Source of the DNA: Methanococcoides orientis
Lineage (GTDB): Archaea; Halobacteriota; Methanosarcinia; Methanosarcinales; Methanosarcinaceae
DNA: 64,000 nt
Assembly: GCF_021184045.1 (NCBI RefSeq)
Contig: NZ_CP073710.1
Location: 1-64,000, forward strand
Direction of reading: 5' to 3'
The position numbers and the translations under genes were made by a program. Below are positions 17,698 through 27,900 of this stretch, piece after piece (position 1 is the first letter of the stretch; every line of letters starts with the position of its first letter). Below the pieces are notes generated by a model. It searched no databases and was not told the DNA's origin. It saw only the letters and a list, made by a program, of their open reading frames with translations.

Positions 17698-18858
17698 ATG
17701 ATAACTGATCCAATTTGTAAAGCTCATGTAACTGAGAATAGTGCCTATGTTACGGACTATGGCGGCAAGAAGTACTACTTTTGTTCTGCGGAATGCAAGA
17801 ATAAGTTCGATCAGCTAGAAAAGAGTGTAATACGCCTGAAGCGGAATATTGGTGAGCGCGAAAGGATCTCTTTTGGTAAGCTGAAAAAAGAGATAATAAA
17901 TCTTGGGATATGCACTTTGTGCGGTGCCTGTGTCTCTTCCTGTGAGTCCATAGCATTTGTGAACAATCAGCCTAAACTGATCGATAAATGTACTGCCTGT
18001 GGTGTTTGCTATAACCAGTGTCCAAGAACGGTTACAAGGGAAGAGGACCTTGTAGGAAAGCTCCGGTTCGGATATGCAGCGAAGTCTTCAATTCCCGGTT
18101 TTAAGGGTCAGGATGGCGGTGTTGTTACCTCACTGCTTGCATACGGGCTTGAGGAAGGCCTGCTGGATTGTGCCATCGTCACAAGGAAGTCGAACGACGA
18201 ACCTTGGAAAGCTGAACCTTTTATTGCAACGACTGCAGATGAGGTCCTGGAGTCTGCAGGTAGCATCTATTCCCATAGCATGACAATGGAGCCTCTTATG
18301 AGCGCGATCAAGCAGGGTATGAGGAGCATTGCATTCGTTGGTCCTAGCTGCAATATAGATGCTGTTCACAAGATGCAGACCAGTCCCTACGGCTTTCTTC
18401 ATCTGTTCCTGAGGGCAAAGGTCCTTAAGTTCGGCCTGTTCTGCATGGACAGCTTCGAGCATGAAGGAATCAGGGAATTTGTGGAAACGCATGGAATGGA
18501 TCTCAATGACATCAATTCAATGAAGATCCGTAAAGGGGTCTTTGAGTTTGGTATGGATGATGGCATAAAGAGCTATGATCTCTCTGAACTTGATCAGTAC
18601 CGGTCTACTTCCTGCAAGTTCTGTACTGATATGGCTGCTGAGAACTCAGATATTTCCTTCGGAGGCGTGGGTACTCCGCAGGGCTGGAGCACTGTACTGG
18701 CGCGCTCATCGATAGGGTAGGAAATTCTCTGTGAGGCGATCGACAATGGGTACATTGATGCAAGGCGCCTTGAGAAGAAGGAAATGGAACGTGCCGTCAA
18801 TCTTGCGAAGATGAAGAAGGTACAGATGTATGCCCTGAACCGGAGGCAGAAGGCCTGA
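17698..18858 (+). CDS. YHS-ferredoxin-FrhB-like F420 oxidoreductase subunit with in-frame amber (Pyl) codon
   Basis: Residues 1-40 form a metal-binding YHS/TRASH-type domain (DPICKAHVTENSAYV ... YYFCSAECKNKF). Two [4Fe-4S] motifs follow (CTLCGACVSSC, CTACGVCYNQCP), then the F420-hydrogenase beta (FrhB) N- and C-domains. FrhB proteins pass electrons between F420 and Fe-S partners. The frame meets TAG at 18718-18720 (codon 341) inside the conserved FrhB C-domain, right after TVLARSSIG. It resumes with EILCEAIDNGYIDARRLEKK and ends at TGA 18856-18858, for 386 residues including the amber. Since mtbB in this window also carries TAG, I read it as pyrrolysine. Without read-through the protein lacks about 45 residues. 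A GTG at 17686 is an alternative start. The partner enzyme is unknown. Confidence 0.8.
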
Positions 18859-18930
18859 ATGTCATCATGGTTTCTAAATATCGATTGGTAATTGGTAAAA
18901 AGAGGTCAAAGTAAAAGAAAGTAATATTGG

Positions 18931-19002
18931 TGGACCGGTCGGGAATTGAACCCGAGGCCTCTACCATGCCAAGGTAGCGATCTTCCCCTGATCTACCGGC
19001 CC
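18931..19002 (-). tRNA. tRNA-Ala (GGC)
   Basis: The complement folds as a cloverleaf: acceptor GGGCCGG with CCGGTCC, anticodon arm CTACC-TTGGCAT-GGTAG giving anticodon GGC, and T-loop GGTTCAATTCC. The 3' CCA is encoded (18928-18930 on the complement). Confidence 0.95.
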
Positions 19003-19178
19003 AATATTTAGAACATACTTACCATTATCTAAAATAAAGCTATCGCTGTATAATGGGGGTGTTTCTTCTCTCAATATCACTTTTTTCATAATGACGGCAC
19101 CGATGTGCGAAACGTTAATATACTAGGATGTGTATTGTGTAGCTCGTACGATGAACAACATCGTGCAAGAGACGCATT

Positions 19179-19252
19179 GGGCCCGTAGCTTAGCTAGGTG
19201 GAGCGTTCGGCTGATAACCGAAAGGTCCTGAGTTCGAATCTCAGCGGGCCCA
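19179..19252 (+). tRNA. tRNA-Ile (GAT)
   Basis: The acceptor GGGCCCG pairs with CGGGCCC. The anticodon arm TTCGG-CTGATAA-CCGAA gives anticodon GAT, and the T-arm contains GAGTTCGAATCTC. CCA is encoded at 19253-19255. A TATA-like TTAATATACTA at about 19115-19125 is the likely promoter. Confidence 0.95.
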
Positions 19253-19490
19253 CCATTACTACTTTTCTAAAAATTTCTAGATTATTGTTCTATCTACTCT
19301 CTAATTTAGTTAATTGTTTTTCACGTTTTTTCAAACTATATTCATTCAAGTCGTTCCTTCCATTAGTCATGCTTGATTATTGTTCATTTTCCTGGTAATA
19401 TTGTTCATACTGCATTTGAAGTGATGAGCGAAGCTTAACATTTCGAATTGTGATCCCGAAGTGAGGTATGTTATGAGGGTTGGTCTGAAA

Positions 19491-19515
19491 TTTTGGTATA
19501 ATATAAAAACCAAAA
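19491..19515. promoter_or_regulatory. Palindromic operator candidate upstream of the HTH regulator
   Basis: The perfect 7-bp inverted repeat TTTTGGT ... ACCAAAA encloses an 11-base AT-rich spacer (ATAATATAAAA) that itself resembles a TATA element. It is 65 bases before the ATG of the adjacent HTH gene, which suggests autoregulation. Apart from this and TATA-like stretches, 19256-19579 contains nothing I recognise. Confidence 0.5.
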
Positions 19516-19579
19516 CATAATATTTATAAACTAATAGATAATATGCCCTTTATAAAATCTTAACTATAATGGTGGACGT

Positions 19580-19951
19580 ATGAATAACGGAGAATTTTAT
19601 ATGGATGATGAGGACAGTGAGATGGTTTTGCTCCTTCAGAAACTGAATGTTTCTAAACCTGTGGCAAAGACACTTGCTTGTTTATTAACTGCTGAAAAGA
19701 TAACTTCCCGTGAGGTCGAAATGATGTCACGTTTAAGGCAACCTGAGGTTAGTATTGCCATGACCTATCTTCAGAAGAACAACTGGGTAGAGGTTGAAGA
19801 AGTAAAGAAGAAACAGGGCAAAGGCAGGCCTATTAAAGTGTATACTCTCACTGTTCCAATGGATGAGATCATTAATACTATAGAGCAGAAGGTTATATCT
19901 GAGAATCAAATGATGCTGGAGAATATTGAAAGGCTGAAAGACCTTTCATAA
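19580..19951 (+). CDS. Small winged-helix transcriptional regulator (TrmB/ArsR-like)
   Basis: A 123-residue protein made of one winged helix-turn-helix (residues about 15-85: LNVSKPVAKTLACLLTAEKI, TSREVEMMSRLRQPEVSIAM recognition region, KKKQGKGRPIKVYTL wing) and a C-terminal helix likely to mediate dimerisation (EIINTIEQKVISENQMMLEN). Methanogens carry several such short TrmB-like regulators with unknown ligands; no effector domain is present. The GGTGG sequence before the ATG is a plausible ribosome-binding site; the ATG at 19601 is an alternative. The upstream palindrome is a likely binding site. It stands alone between tRNA-Ile and the aconitase-family gene. Confidence 0.85.
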   Translation: MNNGEFYMDDEDSEMVLLLQKLNVSKPVAKTLACLLTAEKITSREVEMMSRLRQPEVSIAMTYLQKNNWVEVEEVKKKQGKGRPIKVYTLTVPMDEIINTIEQKVISENQMMLENIERLKDLS

Positions 19952-20163
19952 TCTTCTTTTCGAATTCTAAATCTAATTCTATTCTCTATCTCTATTTATT
20001 GACCAATAATTCCATTTCTTCAAGTAATATTATTGTTAATTATTTCAGGATCCTTTTTTGATCTTTATATGTCATATTTCTCCGTTTTACATCTGTGGAC
20101 AGATACACATATTTATCTGTTTACTGTAGTATTCAGTAAGCAAGTGATACAGGAGTTAGTCTT

Positions 20164-21405
20164 TTGAGTACCATCAGCGAGAAAATATTTAGCAGGGCAA
20201 GCGGAAAAGAAGCAAAAGCAAACGAGTTTATCATGGCGAACGTGGACTATGCCATGGCTCATGACGGCACCAGTGTGCTTGCAGTAAGATCGTTCAAAAA
20301 AATGGGTCTTGAAAAGGTATGGGACCCAAAACGTATCGTAATTCCATTTGATCATCTCACTCCGGCAAACACGGAAACAACTGCTGCATTACATCACGAT
20401 ATCAGAGAGTGGATCGCAGAGCAGTGCATCCCTAATTTCTTTGATGTGGGCGAAGGTATTTGCCATCAGGTACTTCCTGAGAACGGCTTTGCAATGCCTG
20501 GTAAGCTTGTAGTTGGTGCAGATTCCCATTCATGCACTTACGGTGCTTTCGGGGCATTTGGGACTGGTGTGGGAGCTACTGACATGTCAGAGATATTTGC
20601 CGCAGGTAAACTGTGGTTCAAAGTTCCTGAAACGATCAAGGTGACTGCCCAGGGCAAATTGGGTAAGCATGTACTTGCCAAGGACGTGACTCTCAAGACC
20701 ATTGGCACAGTTGGTGCTGCCGGAGCTACGTACAAAGCTGCAGAGTTCTATGGTGACACCATCACAGATCTTTCAATAGCCGGCAGGATGACGCTTTGTA
20801 ACATGGCTATTGAAATGGGTGGTAAGGCCGGTATCGTGCCTCCTGACAAGAAGACATTTGATTTCCTTGAAGGCAGGGCTGTTGAAGAGTATGAACCTGT
20901 CTATGCAGACGAGGATGCTGAATACTGCGCTGAATATGATATTGATGGTGCAGATCTTGAGCCGCAGGTTGCCCGTCCTCATCAGGTAGACAATGTATGT
21001 GATGTCATGGAAGTTGCCGGCACAAAGGTGGACCAGGTTTTCATTGGCACCTGCACCAATGGAAGGCTTGAGGACCTTGAGGTTGCTGCTGATCTCCTTA
21101 AAGGGGAGAAAGTTGCTGTCAGGACCCTTGTTATTCCTGCTTCACGTTCCGTAATGATCGAAGCGATTCGCAATGGAACTGCTGAAATATTATTGGAGGC
21201 AGGTGCAACCCTTGGAACCCCTGGATGTGGTCCATGTCTTGGAGGTCACATGGGGGTCATCGGTGAGGGTGAAGTTTGTATCTCAACGGCAAACCGTAAT
21301 TTCAGAGGCAGGATGGGTACTGGTGGTCAGATCTATCTGGGATCTCCTGCAACAGCTGCAGCATCTGCGCTGACAGGTGAGATCACCGATCCGAGAACCG
21401 TTTGA
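20164..21405 (+). CDS. 3-isopropylmalate / homocitrate dehydratase large subunit (LeuC/HacA/AksD family)
   Basis: A 413-residue aconitase-superfamily large subunit with a TTG start after CAGGAG. The [4Fe-4S] ligands are the Cys in [13 protein letters not shown] and the Cys pair in [12 protein letters not shown]. Substrate-binding motifs [20 protein letters not shown] and [12 protein letters not shown] are intact. Methanogens have two such large subunits: one for leucine synthesis (isopropylmalate) and one for the 2-oxosuberate chain of coenzyme B (homoaconitate series). Sequence inspection cannot decide which this is. The small (swivelling) subunit is not adjacent. A 70-residue helical protein follows 25 bases later and is probably cotranscribed. 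Confidence 0.93.
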   Translation: MSTISEKIFSRASGKEAKANEFIMANVDYAMAHDGTSVLAVRSFKKMGLEKVWDPKRIVIPFDHLTPANTETTAALHHDIREWIAEQCIPNFFDVGEGICHQVLPENGFAMPGKLVVGADSHSCTYGAFGAFGTGVGATDMSEIFAAGKLWFKVPETIKVTAQGKLGKHVLAKDVTLKTIGTVGAAGATYKAAEFYGDTITDLSIAGRMTLCNMAIEMGGKAGIVPPDKKTFDFLEGRAVEEYEPVYADEDAEYCAEYDIDGADLEPQVARPHQVDNVCDVMEVAGTKVDQVFIGTCTNGRLEDLEVAADLLKGEKVAVRTLVIPASRSVMIEAIRNGTAEILLEAGATLGTPGCGPCLGGHMGVIGEGEVCISTANRNFRGRMGTGGQIYLGSPATAAASALTGEITDPRTV

Positions 21406-21430
21406 ACAGTACTTATGTGGAGGTAGTGAA

Positions 21431-21643
21431 ATGGTAGAAGAACTGGATGAAGGAAAACTGGAACATCTTCTGGGACACTGGATAGAGCACAATGAAAGCC
21501 ACAGCAAAAGTTTCAATGACTGGATAGTCAAGCTGGAAGCTGCCGGGTTTGAGGAAGTTGCAGGGCATATACGCACAGCTGCTACGAAGATGGATGAATG
21601 TACTGAACATTTAAAACAGGCAAAAGAGGTCGTGAGGAAGTAA
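21431..21643 (+). CDS. Small helical protein with HWIEHNESH motif
   Basis: A 70-residue, mostly helical protein: LEHLLGHWIEHNESHSKSFN, then DWIVKLEAAGFEEVAGHIRT and a C-terminal amphipathic helix. The histidines (H13, H16, H20, H24 approximately) cluster on one helix and could bind a metal. The ATG at 21431 has a strong GGAGGTAGTGAA ribosome-binding site, so I prefer it to starts upstream. I have seen this His/Glu motif in short methanogen proteins but know no function. It lies downstream of the aconitase-family gene and faces the larBC pair, so a metal (Ni or Fe) role is possible but unproven. Confidence 0.75.
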   Translation: MVEELDEGKLEHLLGHWIEHNESHSKSFNDWIVKLEAAGFEEVAGHIRTAATKMDECTEHLKQAKEVVRK

Positions 21644-21767
21644 ATTTCCTCACGGACGACATTTTTAGTTTGATTGCCGGCTTGTTGAAAAGCCAATCGT
21701 TTTTTGAAATATAATTCGAGACATGATCCACTATGGGTATCAATGTCTGAATATTAAATAACAACTA

Positions 21768-21911
21768 TCACTCAGCTACTTTCTGAGAGGAGCTTTGAAG
21801 AGCGTAGTGTGCTTTGTGTTCTTCAACTGTTCTGTCGCTTAACCTGAAGCCATGCAATGCATGTGGGAAAGGCGAAGCTGATACAACTCTTACTTCTGTC
21901 TTATTTGCCAT
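21768..21911 (-). CDS. Small conserved-looking protein, 47 residues
   Basis: Read leftwards from ATG 21911 (MANKTEVRVVSASPFPHALH, then GFRLSDRTVEEHKAHYALQS) to TGA at 21768-21770. An AAGGAG ribosome-binding site sits 8 bases before the start. The composition is normal for a soluble protein and not that of random AT-rich DNA. It has no membrane helix and I recognise no domain. It could be a small regulator or subunit. The rest of the gap to larC (21912-22707) is AT-rich with no gene that I can support. Confidence 0.5.
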   Translation of the reverse strand: MANKTEVRVVSASPFPHALHGFRLSDRTVEEHKAHYALQSSSQKVAE

Positions 21912-22707
21912 AAGTGTTTCTCCTTTTTATTTTAAAATAATATTTGACTCCTTTATTTTGCCCTTTGCTCCTGTTGCAGTAGGCAATATATCACTAATCC
22001 TCTAGTATATAAAGTTTTACATTTTACTTATATACTCGCTTATTTTTCGAGTTGGAATATAGTTTTATTTATTAATTATTTTATAAACAAAAAAACTGGA
22101 CTAAATTTACCAGAATATAAAGATTTCTACAATTAATAATTGATACTTATAAACATTGGTGTTTAAAAAAACGCCAAGTGTAGGCTTTATATTCTTCGAT
22201 TTTTTGTGACAGTGGAAAGAAATAGGCACACATTTATTTTAATTTTTAACAGATCCCTTACTAAAAAAACGCAATCAACAAAACTTATTCTAAAATATTA
22301 TTTACACTCTGTATTAATTTAATTAATTATAAACGATTTTAAGTTTATAATACTCAGTTGTAGTTATGATAAATATTCTAAATATATCTATCAATAGACC
22401 TCTTTTGTCCAACATAAGATCCACACATACTTACTATTTTTCTTGAAGATCTCTTGTCAAACGATCTCTGGATCAAAAACTGTCACAACTTCTCATTTAT
22501 TTTCTTCGAGGTGTGATCTTATGATTATGCAGTCTTTGCAATCTCTTTTTTAAATAAACAACTCGATTTGTTTTAACAAAAATCAAATCTAGATTTATTT
22601 AATATGTTAAAAAAAAGAGTCTATCGCCTTTATTTCTCTTACTTTTGGACCTGCCGCATAATTCCTCTCTCACTCGACAGAAATCTTCTTAAAATAGTTT
22701 TGTTATT
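21912..22707. other. Long AT-rich gene-free stretch
   Basis: About 800 bases with many poly-A/T runs and stop codons in all frames. Two short matching elements are visible: TTGTGACAG near 22208 and its complement CTGTCACAA near 22477, and AAAAAAACGC near 22166 and 22264. I cannot assign a promoter, RNA gene or element to it. A decayed insertion is possible but unsupported. Confidence 0.4.
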
Positions 22708-23898
22708 TCAGAGACCCGTAAATCTCTTCCACGCGGTCTCTTCTGCGCGCCGCATAACTTCTTTCAAAGGTAACCCTGTAATGTCACTTACACGTCGGCA
22801 GTCTTCATATTCCGCAGAGATGTGAAGGATCTCTCCGCTCCTGTCCTGTGCGATCTTCACGGCAACCTTGTACTCGTGATCTGCAATTGCTATGGTGACA
22901 CTGTCCATCCTGCGGTCGGCTATAAATCGGTGTTTTGTAGGAATGACGCGTACTCCCAGAGTGCCGGTCTGGCGCATAAGTTCTCCTGCAATGCGTGCAC
23001 TGTCCTCTGGCTTTGCTATCACCTGGATTATATGACCACTACGTCCCTTTTTCATGGTGGTGGGTGTGATAGCAACATCCTTTGCTCCGGCTTCCATCAG
23101 TTTTTCGAACAGGTTTCCGAGCACTTCTCCTGTCACATCGTCCACATTGGTCTCAAGAACTTCTATGGAATCTCTTGAGAGCTCTCCGGTAACATCCATC
23201 AGCATTGTGCGAAGAACATTCGGCATCTCCGTATCAGCATCTCCTGCACCGTATCCGGTCTCAAGTATCTTTCCCATAGGCAGCCGGTCCACAGGTTTTG
23301 CAAAATATGCAAGAATGGCTGCACCTGTGGGTGTGAGTAGCTCCCGCTCACCAGAGCTGTAGATTTGGAACCCGCTTTCTTTCATTATCTCTAGAGTGGC
23401 AGGTGCCGGCACCGGGAATGTGCCATGTGCAGCTTTTACGCTACCACCTCCGACGTTGACAGGAGTGCAGAAAATGTGATCAGCTTTCATTTTATGGATG
23501 GCATAACAGGAACCGATGACATCTGCAAGGGCATCATCCTGTCCTACTTCATGGAAGTGAAGCTCTTCGAGGTTTTTTCCATGGACCCTGGATTCGGCCT
23601 CTCCGATAAGTCTGAAAACGCCAAGAGCACTTTTCTCGACCTCAGCAGGTAATGCTGCAGCTATGATAGTATTAATAAGATCTTCATATCTTCTGTCGTT
23701 CTTATCATCATGTGTTCGAATATGAACGTCTGTAGCTTCAATACCGCATTTATTTGCAGTTCCCGCAGAAACAGTGACATTCACAGAAGATTCGATGATG
23801 TCGCGAAGCTCGTTTTTATCCATGCCAAGCCCTACAAGTCCCCCAAGGATCATGTCTCCGGAAGCACCTGAGAACGGCTCAAAGATAAGTGATCTCAT
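22708..23898 (-). CDS. larC: Nickel-pincer cofactor biosynthesis protein LarC
   Basis: A 396-residue protein beginning MRSLIFEPFSGASGDMILGG, the signature start of LarC, which inserts Ni into the pyridinium-3,5-bisthiocarboxylic acid mononucleotide cofactor. Other family marks are ELHFHEVGQDDALADVIGS (metal-site His/Glu/Asp), HGTFPVPAPATLEI, LTPTGAAILAYF and ETNVDDVTGEVLG. In some bacteria larC is split by a programmed frameshift; here it is one frame. An ATG 21 bases upstream (23919) is in frame and would overlap larB; I chose 23898 because it matches the family's usual start. It follows larB with no real gap. larE and larA are not in the window. Confidence 0.92.
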   Translation of the reverse strand: MRSLIFEPFSGASGDMILGGLVGLGMDKNELRDIIESSVNVTVSAGTANKCGIEATDVHIRTHDDKNDRRYEDLINTIIAAALPAEVEKSALGVFRLIGEAESRVHGKNLEELHFHEVGQDDALADVIGSCYAIHKMKADHIFCTPVNVGGGSVKAAHGTFPVPAPATLEIMKESGFQIYSSGERELLTPTGAAILAYFAKPVDRLPMGKILETGYGAGDADTEMPNVLRTMLMDVTGELSRDSIEVLETNVDDVTGEVLGNLFEKLMEAGAKDVAITPTTMKKGRSGHIIQVIAKPEDSARIAGELMRQTGTLGVRVIPTKHRFIADRRMDSVTIAIADHEYKVAVKIAQDRSGEILHISAEYEDCRRVSDITGLPLKEVMRRAEETAWKRFTGL

Positions 23899-23902
23899 TC
23901 CA

Positions 23903-24700
23903 TCAACAACCTTCTTCATTATTGGAATTACGTGCCTCAGCTACCTTGTTTGCAATTCTTGCTGCGAATGCACCGGCAACAAATCCTGCATCAATATTGA
24001 CAACTGATAGTACCGAGCAGGACTGTAGCATGGACAACAATGCAGCTTCTCCCTTTGCACCGGCACCGTATCCAATGGATACAGGTAATCCTATTACCGG
24101 AGCATCAACAAGGCTGGAGACCACGGTTGGCAATGTGCCTTCTCTTCCTGCAGCGACAACAATGGCATCTGGTCTGTATTCTTCAATATCCTGCAGCTTT
24201 GAGATAAGTCTGTGAAATCCGGCTACTCCCACATCATAAATGGGCAGGGTCTCACACCCCATCTCTGAAGCTGTCATTCTTGCTTCTTCAGCGACCGTTA
24301 TGTCTGCGGTACCTGCTGAAATTATCACAAGTCTTCCTCCTGTCTCTGGTACGGGGGTGCCATTGTGTACAACGGCTGTTCTTGAATGTTTGCTCCATTC
24401 GATATTATAATTTCCAAAAGATCTTTTTAAGGCATTGGCCTTGTTTTCGTCAAGTCGTGTAATGAGTGCTCTTCCTGTGGCATCGACCTGTGCTTTTACT
24501 ATCTCGACCATATCCTCTGCTTCCTTTCCTTCGGCGAGTATAGCTTCCAATGTGCCTGTTCGGAATTTGCGGAAAGTGTCAAGTTTGGCAATATCCGATA
24601 TTTGCACATAGCCCATTGAACGTATCTGGCTTTCTGCAACCTCAAGGTCGGTCTCGTTGTCTTTTACCTGGCGTAAGATCTTCTTTAAATCCATATTCAA
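23903..24700 (-). CDS. larB: Pyridinium-3,5-biscarboxylic acid mononucleotide synthase LarB
   Basis: A 265-residue enzyme that carboxylates and hydrolyses nicotinic acid adenine dinucleotide, the first step of nickel-pincer cofactor synthesis. The C-terminal half resembles PurE (GRLVIISAGTADITVAEEAR; VVAAGREGTLPTVVSSLVDA; VIGLPVSIGYGAGAKGEAAL). The N-terminal helical region is typical for archaeal and bacterial LarB. Start MNMDLKKILRQVKDNE. It is the first gene of a larB-larC operon, divergent from the TPR gene with about 215 bases between them. Methanogen larBC function has mostly been inferred from homology; the final Ni enzyme here is unknown. Confidence 0.93.
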   Translation of the reverse strand: MNMDLKKILRQVKDNETDLEVAESQIRSMGYVQISDIAKLDTFRKFRTGTLEAILAEGKEAEDMVEIVKAQVDATGRALITRLDENKANALKRSFGNYNIEWSKHSRTAVVHNGTPVPETGGRLVIISAGTADITVAEEARMTASEMGCETLPIYDVGVAGFHRLISKLQDIEEYRPDAIVVAAGREGTLPTVVSSLVDAPVIGLPVSIGYGAGAKGEAALLSMLQSCSVLSVVNIDAGFVAGAFAARIANKVAEARNSNNEEGC

Positions 24701-24915
24701 CCTTTCTAATAATGTATTGAACCTTATAAATAGAAGTCCCTTTCAGGCAAAGAATTATAACAATAAGAACCCTAGGATGTAGCCAGAAGAAAGCGAAAAG
24801 CTAATACTTTCTTATTGCATGAAAGTGAATATTATATCACTGTTGTTATGCCCTCTCATCGGAGTGTTGTCAGGGTATCCAGGTGGAAATCAGGTACAAA
24901 TACAGGTTTACGATA

Positions 24916-27900
24916 ATGTCCAAAAGATCAAATGATATGGCGCTTCGAAATTTCAACAAGGGAATGTCCCTCTTAAATGATGGTCAGCAGGAGGATGCCC
25001 TTGAGTGTTTGATAAAAGCAGAAACTGATGCAAGAAATTCCGGTTCTTCTGGTCTTCTCGTCAATGTGCTGCAGGCGATTGGGGGTATAATGGAGTCAGA
25101 TGGCAGGATTGGGAAGGCCATTGACATGTACTCAGAAGCATCTGGTTTGCTTGAGTATATAGTAGATCACGATCCTTCATTTGTGGAGCATAAGGCACTG
25201 GCCATGAACAAGACTGGTTCCCTTCTCACAGAGCAGGGCAATACCCTTGAAGCTATCCCTTTCTTTGAGAAAGCTGTTTCGGCTTATAATAAACTACTTG
25301 CCAAAGAACCCAAGAACGATGTTTATTGCTCAGGTGGTGCCTCTGCAATGAATGATCTTGCTACAATTCTGGCGGAAGAAGGTCAAAATGAAAAGGCAAA
25401 GGGGATGTTCGAAAAAGCGCTGAAACTTTCCGGCAAGATGGTCGTGCTTGATCCTTTGAACAGGGACAACACCATGAAGGCTCTGAAGATCCAGGCCAAT
25501 CTGGCCAATCTCCTCTATGAGATGGGGCTTATGCAGGATGCAAGAGTGAATCTGGAACGTGCATTCGATGGTTATTCGGGGATCACGGATGACGATCCTT
25601 CAAACAGCATCTTACATAAGCAGTCACTGGAACTTCTTGAGAAGCTTGTTGGTGCCCTTGTGGCAACTGGTGAATATGACTCCGCAAAAGAACGCATATA
25701 TGAGCTCGTAGAGTTGCTACCAAGAGCTACAACTAACGATCCTGACTTTTCCGGAAAGGTCTCCGATATTTTCATGAGACTGGCAAAGCTTGCATCCAGT
25801 CGTGCAGAAGAAAATATGCTCGATGACACACGTTCTATTTATGAAACTTCCATTACTGTTATCCTGAAACTATTGGGAGAAGGGCCAGATAACGGTATTT
25901 ATCTGGATATATTCAAGAACATATTACTTGATATGGAAAAGCTAGTGGCTCTGGATTCTTCTGATGCTGAGAAGGAAGCAGATTATGACCGCCTGATCTC
26001 AATGTATGAGAAACTCTGCCAGATGAACCCTGAGGAGCTTTCATATCGTACAAAGGTGGCAACACTGTATGATGAGAAGGGCAGTTTCCTCATGAATGCA
26101 GGTATGATGGAGAAAGCCATTGACATGTATTCAGAATCATCTGAAATGGTTGGGGATATGCCAGATACTGCCCCTTCATTTGCGGAGCACAAGGCACTTT
26201 CCATGAACAAGGTCGCATCGCTTCTCGCAGATCAGGGTAATCTCCTTGAAGCTATCCCTCTCTTTGAGAAAGCTGTTGCATCCTATGATAAACTCCTTGC
26301 CGAAGAACCCGGGAACGATACCTACTGTTCAGGTGCTGCATCTGCACTGAACGATCTTGCTATAATTCTGGCAGGTGAGGGTAACATTGAAAAGGCAAAA
26401 GAAATGTTCGAAAAAGCTCTGGAGCTTTCCGACAAGATGGCCACACTTGATCCTTTGAACAGTGAGAACAGCACAAAGGCTCTGACTACCCTGACGATCC
26501 AGGCCAATCTGTCCAATCTTCTCTATGATATGGGGCTTATGCAGGATGCAAGGGTGAATCTGGAACGTGCATTCGATGGGTATTCAGGGGTCATGAATGA
26601 TGATCCTTCAAACAGCATATTATATGACCAGTCACTGGAACTTCTCGAGAAGCTTGTTGATGCCCTTATGGTTACTGGTGAATATGACTCCGCAAAAGAA
26701 CGTATCTATGAGCTGGTTGAGTTGCTACCACGAGGTACAACTAACGATTCTGACTTTTCTGGAAAGGTCTCCGATATTTTCATAAAACTGACTGATCTTG
26801 CATCCAGTCGTGCAGACGAGAATATGCTTGATGACACACGTTCCATTTATGAAACGTCCATTAGTGTTATACTGAAGCTCTTGGGGGATGAACCCGAAAA
26901 CATTGTTTATCTGGAAATATTCAGGAATATATTACTTGAAATGGAACAACTGCTGATACTGGATTCTCCTAATGCTGAGAAGGAAGCGGATTATGACTCC
27001 ATTATCTCAATGTATGTCAAACTCTGCCGTATGGACCCTGGGGAGCTTTCATATCGTACAAAGGTGGCAACACTGTATGATGAGAAGGGCAGTTTCCTCA
27101 TGAATGCAGGTATGATGGAAAAAGCCATTGACATGTATTCAGAAGCATCTGAAATGGTTGGGGATATGCCAAATTCTGATCCTTCATTTGAGGAACATAA
27201 GGCAATGGCCATGAACAAGGCCGCTTCCCTTCTCTCAGAGCAGGGTAATATCCTTGAGGCGATCCCCTTCTTTGAGAAAGCTGTTGTTTCCTACGATAAA
27301 CTCCTTGGCAAAGAACCAGGGAACGATGCTTACCGTTCCGGTGCTGTCTATGCGCTGAACGATCTTGCTACCATTCTGGCAGACGAAGGTAACAATGAAA
27401 AGGCAAAAGAAATGTTCGAAAAAGCTCTGGAGCTTTCCGGCAAGATGGTCGATCTTGACCCGTTGAACAGGGATCACAGTACAAAGGCCCTGGCTGTCCT
27501 GACGATCCAGACCAATCTGGCCAATCTTCTCTATGGGATGGGGCTTATGCAGGATGCATATCCTTATCTGGAATTCGCATTCGATGGGTATTCAGTGCTT
27601 AAGAAGGACGATCCTTCGAACAGTATGTTATATGGTCAGTCACTGGAACTTCTTGAGAAGCTTGTTGATTCCCTGATGACCACTGGTGAATATGACTCGG
27701 CAAAAGAACGCATATATGAGCTGGTGGATTTACTCCCGAGAGCTACAATTGACGATCCTTCCTTTTCTAGTAAGGTCTCCGATCTTTTCATTGGTCTGGC
27801 AGAACTTGCATCCAGGCGTGCAGATGAGGGCATGCTTGATGAGACACGTTCCATTTATGAAACGTCCATTATTGTGATCCTGAAGCTGTTGGGGGAAGAG

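Noticed and set aside
22200-22490. TTGTGACAG and CTGTCACAA as ends of a small mobile element
   Set aside because: Only 9 bp match, no target duplication and no coding content between them.
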